A stretch of DNA of 64,000 bases from Verrucomicrobiaceae bacterium (GTDB lineage: Bacteria > Verrucomicrobiota > Verrucomicrobiia > Verrucomicrobiales > DEV007): the NCBI GenBank assembly GCA_004211885.1, contig SHBV01000004.1, forward strand, positions 1-64,000, given 5' to 3'. Position numbers and translations under genes: made by a program. Below are positions 1-8,226 of this stretch, one piece after another; the first letter of the stretch is position 1, and the number at the start of each line of letters is the position of its first letter. Below the pieces are notes generated by a model. It saw only the letters and a program-made list of their open reading frames with translations, was not told where the DNA came from and did no database searches.

Positions 1-874
1 ATGCTCGAATCGTGTGAGATTTTACTTCCTTATTGGATAGGGATATTACATCCAGTAATCGTTGTGGTTGGGGTCTGTCATCTGCAAAATAATATTTTCC
101 AGAGAATACTAGAACACTAATATCCTCTTCAAAGTTTCCAAGTTTCCTTGCATCTAAAGTGAGTTCATACCAACCCTTTACTGGAGGATCAAAGTTGTCG
201 TAAAAGAAAGAATAGTTGTTCCCATTATTTGCTCTTGTCCATGAGAAGAGAATTCCCTCCTGATAATTACGAGTATAGATATTATAGGTATCGTGACTGT
301 CTTTGATCTTGTTTGTTACCCAGATCCGCTCTTGAGGGAAACCTTTTTCCGGTAAAGCAAATTCGAGCATTTCATCTGCTGCGGAGAAATAGGAACTGAG
401 CATTTCCTTGGTTAAGAGAATCTTTCGATCAGAATCGAAATCGTGAGTGCCTCGGTCCTCCGGAATGTTTCCAGTCAAATCCAATTTTACTCCAAGAAGG
501 TCGTTCAATGAATGGACGAACTCGTGACGACTGATTCTTTGATAAGAATTAATTGCTTTTGAATTTTGTCTTTTAGAGAGCCAATCAAGGAGGGTCCTTC
601 TTTGAGTTGAAGAGGGTTGTTTTTTATCGGCAGGTGGCATCCTGCCAGTGATCAGGTTTTCAAAAATGAGAGAACCATCATGACCCTCCTCATCCAATAA
701 ATTAGAAAGATCAAAGTTTCCTTTTTTGGTTTCCTCGTCATGGCAGTCAAGGCAATATTGCTCGAGGAGACCTATGGACTCTTCTTCGAGTAACGTGACT
801 TTGGATTGCGAATCAGAAAGGAATGAAACTGAGAGTCCACTAATCGTAATCAGATATAGAATTACTCGTCTCAT
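1..874 (-). CDS. Planctomycete-type cytochrome c protein (DUF1587/DUF1592-like), C-terminus cut by window edge
   Basis: About 291 N-terminal residues are visible and the frame runs off the left edge. I take the start as ATG at 874, which gives a hydrophobic signal-like segment (residues 3-20). A CLDCH heme-binding motif follows (C41, C44, H45), then a GRMPP segment (residues 78-81) whose Met is a likely axial ligand. A segment around residues 112-130 (RISRHEFVHSLNDLLGV) matches the start of DUF1587. This order (PSCyt1-type cytochrome, DUF1587, DUF1592 and related domains) is typical of secreted proteins of Planctomycetes and Verrucomicrobia. Their exact function is not established; electron transfer linked to polysaccharide use is often suggested. 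The gene lies 35 nt downstream of the SIMPL gene on the same strand and may share its transcript. The later domains lie outside the window. Confidence 0.82.
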   Translation of the reverse strand, partial: MRRVILYLITISGLSVSFLSDSQSKVTLLEEESIGLLEQYCLDCHDEETKKGNFDLSNLLDEEGHDGSLIFENLITGRMPPADKKQPSSTQRRTLLDWLSKRQNSKAINSYQRISRHEFVHSLNDLLGVKLDLTGNIPEDRGTHDFDSDRKILLTKEMLSSYFSAADEMLEFALPEKGFPQERIWVTNKIKDSHDTYNIYTRNYQEGILFSWTRANNGNNYSFFYDNFDPPVKGWYELTLDARKLGNFEEDISVLVFSGKYYFADDRPQPQRLLDVISLSNKEVKSHTIRA

Positions 875-909
875 TAATGTTAGGAATAAATTCAAAGGTC
901 CGAGTGATT

Positions 910-1692
910 TTATTTTGTCACTAATGAAAATGACGCCTTAATTTGTACCGTGATTGGGATTTGTCCTGGCGCAAAGGCATCATTTATAACTGCTTGTTCG
1001 TTAGTAGCATAAACATTATTAAAATTATTTCTGGAGTATCCGAACCTTTCTTCCTCGATAAATAGTGGCTTGCCAATTTCCGAGTCCAGAGTGATGGCAA
1101 GTGTTTCTGCCTTTTCTTTGGCTGCTAACAGAGCTTTTTTTCTTGTCTCATTCTGATGCTTAATTCTCTTGGAGTTGTCGTAAGTGATTCCATTGAGAGA
1201 AACGTTTTGCATTCGCGAAATTCCGGTCCAAAGATCCTTGTACTTTGAGCTAAAATTAAGTCGATCCAAATCATTGTCATTGGTGCTCGTGATTGCCACC
1301 TTGAAGTTGATGCTGGATGAGGCCTGATAGCCATCCCTGACTCTTCCCTTGAGCTTAGAGGAAATGAAGTGTTCACCAAATTCCATTCCAGATGTTTGAA
1401 TGCAATGTTCCGGTAATTCATTTTCCATTAGAAAATCCAGAACTTCTTTAACGGTGGAGTTATGAGCTTTCGCTACCTCTTCCAGGCTTGGATTTTTATG
1501 GCTGATTCTGATTTTCCAATTCATTTCATCTATGGCGACAGAGGTAGTAGCGGTCCCGTAAACAGTTACATGAGGAGGATTTTCCGCTGCGCTAGACTTT
1601 AATACTGTGAACATCAAAGTGCTTAGCAGTAGTGTGGCCTTTCGAATATCTGAATTTGTCATTAGTTTCATAATATAATTGGCGATTTTCAT
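910..1692 (-). CDS. SIMPL (DUF541) domain periplasmic protein
   Basis: 260 residues with a hydrophobic N-terminus ending near SSAAENPP, consistent with export. Two further Met codons (residues 8 and 11) are alternative starts that give a more compact signal peptide. The mature part begins with a PPHVTVYGTATTSV strand and carries the helix-rich KKALLAAKEKAETLA segment (about residues 190-205), which is characteristic of SIMPL/YggE proteins; it ends with a typical VQIKASFSLV strand. The family is periplasmic or outer-membrane associated; E. coli YggE is tied to oxidative stress defence, but the biochemical activity is unknown. It lies between the PQQ-propeller gene (141 nt upstream) and the cytochrome c gene (35 nt downstream), all on the minus strand. 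Confidence 0.8.
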   Translation of the reverse strand: MKIANYIMKLMTNSDIRKATLLLSTLMFTVLKSSAAENPPHVTVYGTATTSVAIDEMNWKIRISHKNPSLEEVAKAHNSTVKEVLDFLMENELPEHCIQTSGMEFGEHFISSKLKGRVRDGYQASSSINFKVAITSTNDNDLDRLNFSSKYKDLWTGISRMQNVSLNGITYDNSKRIKHQNETRKKALLAAKEKAETLAITLDSEIGKPLFIEEERFGYSRNNFNNVYATNEQAVINDAFAPGQIPITVQIKASFSLVTK

Positions 1693-1833
1693 AGTTCTAT
1701 TTTTCCTATAGGAGACTTGATAAAGTTAAGTCCTATTGAATCAGAAGGCCAGTTTGATCAGTAGATTTTATCTGAGATGCTAATAGCGACTTGTTAGAAA
1801 AATCTGGTCGTTTTTTAGGCTACTAGGATTAAT

Positions 1834-3216
1834 TTATCTGGGACTTTTTTTCTTTGCTTGGCTTCCTGACAGGTCATAGCAACGGATTTCCCTGTCGTTT
1901 CTGCAGAATAATTTTCTGTCTGCTAGAGCCGGATGAGACCAAACTAATGTTCTTCCACCGACTGAATGCGTTGGCTCAATAATTTTTGTTCTCGATATTT
2001 CCTCATAACCTTGAGGCATGAGCCTCGCAGAAATCATTTCTCCATGATCATTAAAAATTAGGGTCTGATTACTGGGCTTATGATGTACAGTGAAAGCACT
2101 TGGCCATGCTCCACGGCCAGATCCGTCTTTCTTCAAAAGTGGCATTCTAGTTTCCCATAGTCTCTTTCCGGTCATCATTTCAACACATCTAAAAAGCCCC
2201 CTCTGGCCTGCAGAGTAGATGTGTCCGTTTTGCGCGTGAGCGGTGTTGATGACTCCGGCGACCCCTAGCCTTCGATCAAGTCCCCACAATAGTGATGCGG
2301 ACTTGGAACCTTTATCTACCTTCACAGTGCCGGACTTTCCATTATATCCCATAACGTATACAAGATCATTCCATACCCTAGGTGCACCTATCGCCATTCC
2401 GAACTCAGGTTTAAAAGCCACTGACCAGTAAACTTTGCCGGTATCAGGGTCAACGCCGTTCACTGATTCCCCGTGCCAGACGATCAGTTGCTTGGTCCCG
2501 TGGATAGTTTCGATTACTGGTGTTCCGTATCCTGGTTTCTTAGAGTCCAAGCATTTCCATTTTTCTTTACCAGTCCTGTAATCAAATGCCACTAGCGTCT
2601 GGCCCTTTCCTCCTACAGTACAAATTAAAGTTTCCTTGTATATGAGGGGGTGACAGGCTGTTCCCCATTCTGGATTTTCGATTCCATAATTAGTAATTAA
2701 ATTCTTGGACCATATCAGTTCTCCATTTTCTGATTCGTAGGCGTTGAGTTGACCCTCTGCTCCCAAAGTAAAGACATGACCATCATGAACGAGTGGTGTG
2801 GTCCTGGGGCCTATGGCATAGATGAACACTGAGGTATAAGTGGAATCATATTCATGAGACCAAACTATTTTTCCGTTTTCAGTACTAAGACAAATGACTC
2901 GTTCTTTTCCTTTTATTTTTGCTCTTACAAAGTTGGGGTTTGTTCCGGGTTTAATTTTTTCGGGTATATATGGTTCTGATTTCCTGTCCATTACAAAGAC
3001 CCTATTTGCTGAGACTGAAGGTCCCGAGTATCCGCTGCCAATTGGTTGAGACCAGAGAAGTTTTGGAGGATGTTCATTAAAATTCAGATGAACTCCTGAT
3101 TCATTCCAGACCGTGTCCCTAGTCGGGCCCAGATATTGGGGCCAGTCCTCTGCATTTATAATCATTGGTGGCCCAACGATGCAGAGGATTAATGTATAAC
3201 AAAAGATACGCATCAA
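1834..3216 (-). CDS. Secreted PQQ-like beta-propeller protein
   Basis: 460 residues with an N-terminal signal peptide (hydrophobic to about residue 22, then AEDWPQYLGPTRD). WPQYLGP is the usual opening of the PQQ-binding-like (PQQ_2) propeller proteins abundant in Planctomycetes and Verrucomicrobia. Repeated blade motifs of the type 'G.vy.ld..tGk..W' are visible, for example TENGKIVWSHEYD, YRTGKEKWKC and DPDTGKVYWSV. These proteins are usually called outer membrane protein assembly BamB-like, but no direct link to the BAM complex is shown here and a catalytic role is not evident. The gene starts 27 nt after the stop of the upstream sulfatase gene on the same strand, so the two are probably co-transcribed. 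Confidence 0.85.
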   Translation of the reverse strand: MMRIFCYTLILCIVGPPMIINAEDWPQYLGPTRDTVWNESGVHLNFNEHPPKLLWSQPIGSGYSGPSVSANRVFVMDRKSEPYIPEKIKPGTNPNFVRAKIKGKERVICLSTENGKIVWSHEYDSTYTSVFIYAIGPRTTPLVHDGHVFTLGAEGQLNAYESENGELIWSKNLITNYGIENPEWGTACHPLIYKETLICTVGGKGQTLVAFDYRTGKEKWKCLDSKKPGYGTPVIETIHGTKQLIVWHGESVNGVDPDTGKVYWSVAFKPEFGMAIGAPRVWNDLVYVMGYNGKSGTVKVDKGSKSASLLWGLDRRLGVAGVINTAHAQNGHIYSAGQRGLFRCVEMMTGKRLWETRMPLLKKDGSGRGAWPSAFTVHHKPSNQTLIFNDHGEMISARLMPQGYEEISRTKIIEPTHSVGGRTLVWSHPALADRKLFCRNDREIRCYDLSGSQAKKKSPR

Positions 3217-3243
3217 AGAATTTTTCTGGGGTAAGAATATGAT

Positions 3244-5820
3244 TTATTGAGGGCTTTTAGGAAGGTTCAATCTTAGAATTTTTTCAGGATATAGAATTCT
3301 ATAAAAAGCATTTTTCTCCAGAAAATCATTTGAGATTGTGATTTGTCTTTCTTTTGGTGATTCGATCAGTTCAAGTACTGACCACTGATTTCCTAAGGGC
3401 GTTGATTCTTGTAATTCGTAGGATGCGTCCGAATAAAGGTTACTGAGTAGAATTGAACCTGATTCATTATATATTCCAATTCTGGGTTCTTCTAAAGGAA
3501 CTGGTATCAGTGTCTTTATAGGTTCACCCGGGACTGATTCTCCCATGATTTGTACGCCTCCTATGAATGAACCTCCACCGTACAGAGTGTCTATAGTGAA
3601 GGTGATTGAATCAGTTAATAGGGGAGATTCATCCGTCCCGAAAATGGCGTAATGGGCCTCGGGAGCTGTTCCATCCCCACCGTCAGTGACTGTGGTTGTC
3701 TGTACAAAAGTAACAGGAGCAGTTGGTGATGCTGGTGTCTGGTAATAAAAGGTTGAGTTTCCGTCTGAGATTGAAGTTCCTCTATTGCCTAGGAAACCAC
3801 CCACGTAGACGATGGCCTTGTACCCGTCAGGGAAAGTGGCATTGAGCCCCATAAAAGTAACCGATGTTGGTGAATTCGTTCCAGTGAAGTCATCGATGCC
3901 TGCTCTGATAGGAGTATTGTTAAATGCCAAGTTACCAGTTGCCCAGTTATTGGGATGTTTAATGGAGAGATTGACGCTCGTTCTTTCACTTAAATTGTTG
4001 GCTAGTCCGGTCACTTGGTCCGTCTTGTGAAGATTTATCCAGCTATCTGTTACACTGCCTAATTCTTCAATGCCGAAGGTCTCACCGTCATTGATCCTTT
4101 GAGGGTCTCCAGTGTACTCTGTGAAGTTAGTACTGATAATCCTTTGATTACTCCCTTGAGTGTTCTTGTCACTGTAATCGAGTGCTTCTGTTGTCCTTGG
4201 GCTAGCCGTTGCCTTATGAGCATTGAACCAGTTTTCCATTATCTGGATCCTATCTTTTTGTGGGTGTTCAATCGGAATTTCCTCAATCGATGCATATCCC
4301 TCGACTAGATTTGCAGTTTGCTCGAGCTCTTCCATCAAATCGAAGAGTTCCAATTTTCCGTCGGCGTTGGTTCTTTTGTAGAACCATTTTCCCTGATCAT
4401 CATCCATCCGGACTCCACGATAATCGCCGACACTATAGAAATGGAAATTCCTCAAGGGATTCAATTCATCGGGTTCGTCTGAGAAGAGCAATGGGAGAAT
4501 GCTGATCGAATCGTAGTGCTGGTCCGCAGCGACTTTTCCACCCGCAAGGTCAATGACACTCGCTACCCAGTCCATGACAGAAACGAGATGTTCACATTTG
4601 GTATTGGGAGGTACAATGGATCCTTTTTGGGTTCCATTTCCCCATTTCCAAATCATTGGGACCCGGTGTCCCCCTTCATAAATTGACATTTTCTTCCCAC
4701 GTAATGGACCGTTTGGGTCCTGCCCAGCAGCGATCTGGGCCTGGCCCCCGCTAATTGCGCCTCCATTATCACTGGTGAAAATGATTAATGTATTGTTCTC
4801 AATGCCAAGGTCCCTGAGCTTATCCAGGAGCAGGCCCAGTTGAGCATCAAGATCATAAACGAAATCTGCTCGAGGTCCTATCTGGCTATGGCCGGAAGCC
4901 TCTATTCCCTCCACTGAGGGTGTTAGAGGAACGTGAATTGCCGGAGTCGCGTAATAGAGCAGGAAAGGACTCTCAGGATCATTGGAAACATGCTCTTCAA
5001 TGAACTCTTGCGCAAAGTGGGAAAGAATTGGTCCGTGTTCGCTTGTATCAAATTCGGAGTCACCGTAACCGGCCTGAATCATTTCGCCATTACCGACTCT
5101 GTGACCCTTGCTGAAAGATCTGAGAACCGAATCACCGGACACATCGACCCCATTCACCTCAGATGAAAAATTACTGATTGGGACATAAAGGTCATTTTCG
5201 AAGTAGGCGTAAAGTGGTCCTTGAATCCCGTCCGGGGTCACAAACGTATAATCAAAACCATGATCCAGTAGCCCGTTCCGAAAACGTTTACTGAAATCGA
5301 TTTGATCGAGCTGATCATTGGGAAGGTCCCGCATTATTGTTCCTGACGGATCAAAGAAATCACCTCCAAAATGCATTTTCCCAAAGTAGGCAGTTTTGTA
5401 ACCTTTTTTTTGGAGTGCAGTTCCAACTGTCTTGTGGGGATTTTCAATTCGGTCATCCTTTGCATTGCCGAAATGAAATGCGGAAGATGCTGTTCGGTTC
5501 CATGTTCCCCACGGCCTTGAGCGTTGCGTGTAATTTCCGGTCATGATACAGAACCTATTAGGAGCACACAGTGCTGCGGGAAGTTGTGCATCCAGGAACA
5601 TCATTCCCTCATCGCAGAGCCTATCCAGATTAGGGGTCGGGACTTTAGCTTTTTCTCCCGAGTAATATTCATGATACCGGCCAGGGTCAGCCCAGCCTAT
5701 ATCGTCAGCAAGAAAGAAAATAATATTCGGAAGGCTTTGTCCTGCGGAATTAGCCGGTAGTTTTTCTGTCACAAATAAAGACAGGAAAAGGCCAAGGATC
5801 AGGTAGTTTAGCTTTTTCAT
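3244..5820 (-). CDS. Secreted Cys-type sulfatase with C-terminal beta-rich extension
   Basis: 858 residues. A signal peptide (about 1-25) is followed by a sulfatase domain (about 30-560). It has the metal-binding pair D39-D40 and the active-site motif CAPNR (C85-R89), in which the Cys would be converted to formylglycine. The later FTSDNGG segment is another sulfatase hallmark. Most secreted sulfatases end near residue 500; this one continues with about 200 residues of Gly/Thr-rich beta-type sequence (about 575-770) and a final module (about 800-858) with a YELQES...FYRIL pattern seen in other secreted proteins of this window. The substrate cannot be told from sequence. No formylglycine-generating enzyme gene is in the window. 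The PQQ-propeller gene follows closely. Confidence 0.92.
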   Translation of the reverse strand: MKKLNYLILGLFLSLFVTEKLPANSAGQSLPNIIFFLADDIGWADPGRYHEYYSGEKAKVPTPNLDRLCDEGMMFLDAQLPAALCAPNRFCIMTGNYTQRSRPWGTWNRTASSAFHFGNAKDDRIENPHKTVGTALQKKGYKTAYFGKMHFGGDFFDPSGTIMRDLPNDQLDQIDFSKRFRNGLLDHGFDYTFVTPDGIQGPLYAYFENDLYVPISNFSSEVNGVDVSGDSVLRSFSKGHRVGNGEMIQAGYGDSEFDTSEHGPILSHFAQEFIEEHVSNDPESPFLLYYATPAIHVPLTPSVEGIEASGHSQIGPRADFVYDLDAQLGLLLDKLRDLGIENNTLIIFTSDNGGAISGGQAQIAAGQDPNGPLRGKKMSIYEGGHRVPMIWKWGNGTQKGSIVPPNTKCEHLVSVMDWVASVIDLAGGKVAADQHYDSISILPLLFSDEPDELNPLRNFHFYSVGDYRGVRMDDDQGKWFYKRTNADGKLELFDLMEELEQTANLVEGYASIEEIPIEHPQKDRIQIMENWFNAHKATASPRTTEALDYSDKNTQGSNQRIISTNFTEYTGDPQRINDGETFGIEELGSVTDSWINLHKTDQVTGLANNLSERTSVNLSIKHPNNWATGNLAFNNTPIRAGIDDFTGTNSPTSVTFMGLNATFPDGYKAIVYVGGFLGNRGTSISDGNSTFYYQTPASPTAPVTFVQTTTVTDGGDGTAPEAHYAIFGTDESPLLTDSITFTIDTLYGGGSFIGGVQIMGESVPGEPIKTLIPVPLEEPRIGIYNESGSILLSNLYSDASYELQESTPLGNQWSVLELIESPKERQITISNDFLEKNAFYRILYPEKILRLNLPKSPQ

Positions 5821-5907
5821 TGTGGGGAATTTGTAGATCCGATTTACGAGGAAAAGATAGTATTATTTGGCCGGCAAATCTAATTTTGTTTCTCTTTTTG
5901 AACTTAC

Positions 5908-6393
5908 TCAGGAAGATAAGTTCAGCGAGAAAAAATATTCCGAATAGGGGAGTGCGCCGTCATCCATGTCTCTAATTTCACCGGTACTATGGAAACCGTA
6001 ATTCTCGAAAAATTGGTGAGCCCTTTTAAATCTTGTATCTGACCAGAACTCGATCCGTTTGTATTCATGATCTTTTGCCCAGTTCACTGCCCAGTCCATT
6101 AGAGTTTTCCCCGCTCCGGACCCGCGCATTGATTTTTCAAGGTACAGTCTTCTGAAGGTCAGGAGGCCTGCCGATTGATCTTTAGGGAGAGTCGCATGGG
6201 AGCCCACGATTCTTTTCTGATCATCTTCCAAAACCACAAAGTCACCGCCGGATTTATGATAGTGTTGATTGATGTCTAGAAGGTCCTTGTCTGCTCCGTC
6301 AGTGTACATTATTTCGCCATACTCATCATATATTGAACTGATCAGATCAATGACTTCTTCACTGTCGGCATTTGTTGCATCGCGGATTTTCAC
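5908..6393 (-). CDS. GNAT family N-acetyltransferase
   Basis: 161 residues with a GNAT fold. It begins MKIRDATNADSEEVIDLI, the usual first strand and helix. The acetyl-CoA pyrophosphate-binding segment is RGSGAGKTLMDWAVNWA (about residues 91-107), preceded by the LRRLYLEKSM-like strand, and it ends with the ENYGFHSTGEI region typical of motif B. The acceptor substrate is unknown. The start codon overlaps the stop of the upstream YWTD-propeller gene by 4 nt (ATGA), so the two are probably translationally coupled. The protein is cytoplasmic, although its partner gene product is exported. Confidence 0.85.
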   Translation of the reverse strand: MKIRDATNADSEEVIDLISSIYDEYGEIMYTDGADKDLLDINQHYHKSGGDFVVLEDDQKRIVGSHATLPKDQSAGLLTFRRLYLEKSMRGSGAGKTLMDWAVNWAKDHEYKRIEFWSDTRFKRAHQFFENYGFHSTGEIRDMDDGALPYSEYFFSLNLSS

Positions 6394-7661
6394 GGATCAA
6401 TGAGTGTAATTCTTAGCCTTATCTGCGCGCCTTTTTTTTTCTCTGCCTGATAATTGAAGCGGTGATTAATGAGAACCGATCCTTCAAAGGCGCTGGATCC
6501 TAATTCCTTTATGTCCTGAGGATTAACGGTCCAATTAACGATGTCCTCGGAACTTTCTATGCTAACTTTAATGTCAACAATGGGTTGATTTATCATTTTG
6601 TATGTCAGTTCCATGTATGGATCAGATCTGATCAATGAGACTATTTCTTTTGTTCCAAACTCGAACGGATCCGTCCCAGAGAAATATTCCAGTAAATTGA
6701 TTTTCTGATCCTTGTCCGGGTCCGATCCGGGTGAAGTTAATGTCGTTGGTGAGTCTTTCCTGAACCGTCTCTTTGTCCATTCTCTGTAATTTGTGATTCT
6801 GGTGTCTAGTGTCAGATCCCATGGCTGGGAAAGACTCGCCAAGACTTCCTGTTTGCCTGAACCGTCCATGTCGCCCCTGCTCACGGCCTTTGCTCCGGTT
6901 CCTCCGATTGAGTTTGTTCCCGTATCGACCCAGTAAACTTTTTTTGCATTGATGTCCAATGTCATCCCATGCGGTGTGTCTAGGCCGGAGTACAGATCTT
7001 CAATGTCACCACCATTTATTGGTTTTCGTTGAACCTTGTGCGCTTCTCGGTCACACCAATAAAAGTAACCTCCCTCAGGATCTACTTTGACTCCCCGGGT
7101 CCGGATCAGACCACTGACAATTTTTTCGGTATTTTCCGCATTAGGAAGAGAGGCGCGGAAAATATTACCTCCTGAAAAATCTCCCCAGTAGAGTTTCTTG
7201 TGAGTAAGATCAAGGTCAAGATAGTAAGGGCCCTCCGTTTCGATCACAGTTTCACGATTTTCCCCATCATAATCAGAGCGTTCTATCCGGTCATTGTCTT
7301 TGTCGCACCAGTAGATCTTGGATGATTCTCTATCGAGTGCAATGTCAGCAGGGAACCTCAAGCCGGTCGAAACGATCGACTCTCTCTCTGAACCGTCGAG
7401 TTTTGCCCGGTAGATGACGTTCCCCCCATTATCCGCATAAAATAACAGATTGCGCTTTATATCGATTGCTATTCCTCTCACGTTGGTTCCAGCTGAAGGG
7501 ATCAGAGTCCTTAAGTTTGATCCGTCAAGGTCCGCTATTCGTATCCGGCTCGCTCCCCGGTCACTGATGAGCATTTTTCCTGCCTGGGAATCCATGATGG
7601 CGGACGTCAGGATCCAGATCAAGATTATGCATTTGTTTAGATTTCGTCCTATCGAGTGCAT
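6390..7661 (-). CDS. Secreted YWTD/LDL-receptor-type beta-propeller protein
   Basis: 423 residues with an N-terminal signal sequence (hydrophobic stretch about residues 11-25). Residues 30-290 form a propeller with at least five blades carrying YWTD-like motifs (LLFYADNGG, KIYWCDKDND, KLYWGDFSGG, YFYWCDREAH, KVYWVDTGTN). This is the LDL-receptor class B repeat, widespread in secreted bacterial propellers. A Ca-binding-like DPDKDQKINLLEYFSGTDP segment follows (about 312-330). The last 60 residues carry the SIESSEDIVNW...IRLRI pattern shared with other exported proteins in this window. The role is unknown; ligand or glycan binding at the cell surface is inferred only from the fold. The gene is coupled by a 4-nt overlap to the GNAT gene. 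Confidence 0.82.
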   Translation of the reverse strand: MHSIGRNLNKCIILIWILTSAIMDSQAGKMLISDRGASRIRIADLDGSNLRTLIPSAGTNVRGIAIDIKRNLLFYADNGGNVIYRAKLDGSERESIVSTGLRFPADIALDRESSKIYWCDKDNDRIERSDYDGENRETVIETEGPYYLDLDLTHKKLYWGDFSGGNIFRASLPNAENTEKIVSGLIRTRGVKVDPEGGYFYWCDREAHKVQRKPINGGDIEDLYSGLDTPHGMTLDINAKKVYWVDTGTNSIGGTGAKAVSRGDMDGSGKQEVLASLSQPWDLTLDTRITNYREWTKRRFRKDSPTTLTSPGSDPDKDQKINLLEYFSGTDPFEFGTKEIVSLIRSDPYMELTYKMINQPIVDIKVSIESSEDIVNWTVNPQDIKELGSSAFEGSVLINHRFNYQAEKKKGAQIRLRITLIDP

Positions 7662-7755
7662 CAGTAGTATATCTATATACTCGATTGGCCCTGATTGGAA
7701 GAAATGACGTTAGGGACTTGATGAATCATTAGTATCGATTCAGAATTTAAGAAGA

Positions 7756-8193
7756 ATGGAAAGGGACTGGGTCGTTCGTAATGCTGAATGGGAAACTGAA
7801 TCCGCGCTCCTGTATGAGGTGAGGAGTGCAGTGTTCATTGAGGAGCAGGGCGTGGATGTTTCTATTGAGAGGGACGGAAAGGATGATCAATGTTATCATT
7901 CTCTGGCCCATGAAAGTTCGGGAAAGGTTCTGGGAACCGGAAGGCTTTGCCCCGAAGGAAAGATAGGCCGGTTAGCTGTTCTGAAAGATTGGAGAGGATT
8001 AGGAATAGGATCAGAAATTATGAGAAATCTTATCAAGCAGTCAGAATTACTCGGAATGGTTAAAACGTATCTGCATTCGCAAGTTTCGGTGACTGAGTTT
8101 TATGAGTCCCTGGGTTATCGCAAAGAGGGACCAATTTTTGAGGAGGCCACGATACCTCATGTCCTAATGCTCAGAGAATCGGATAAAGCTTGA
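7756..8193 (+). CDS. GNAT family N-acetyltransferase (ElaA-like)
   Basis: 145 residues. The segment VRSAVFIEEQGVDVSIERDG (about 22-41) resembles the ElaA branch of GNATs, where VF..EQ..p...E.DG.D is conserved. The acetyl-CoA loop is visible as DWRGLGIGSEIMRNLI (about 78-93), and the C-terminal FYESLGYRKEGPIFEE matches motif B of the branch, followed by IPHVLM. It is probably a cytoplasmic acetyltransferase of unknown substrate. It is divergent from the YWTD-propeller gene, with 94 nt between the starts, and its TGA stop lies in the same frame as the next gene, 33 nt before the start chosen there. It is not closely similar to the GNAT at 5908-6393. Confidence 0.85.
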   Translation: MERDWVVRNAEWETESALLYEVRSAVFIEEQGVDVSIERDGKDDQCYHSLAHESSGKVLGTGRLCPEGKIGRLAVLKDWRGLGIGSEIMRNLIKQSELLGMVKTYLHSQVSVTEFYESLGYRKEGPIFEEATIPHVLMLRESDKA

Positions 8194-8226
8194 GAGTACT
8201 CTTCACTTGGGCCAACCTTAACTGTC

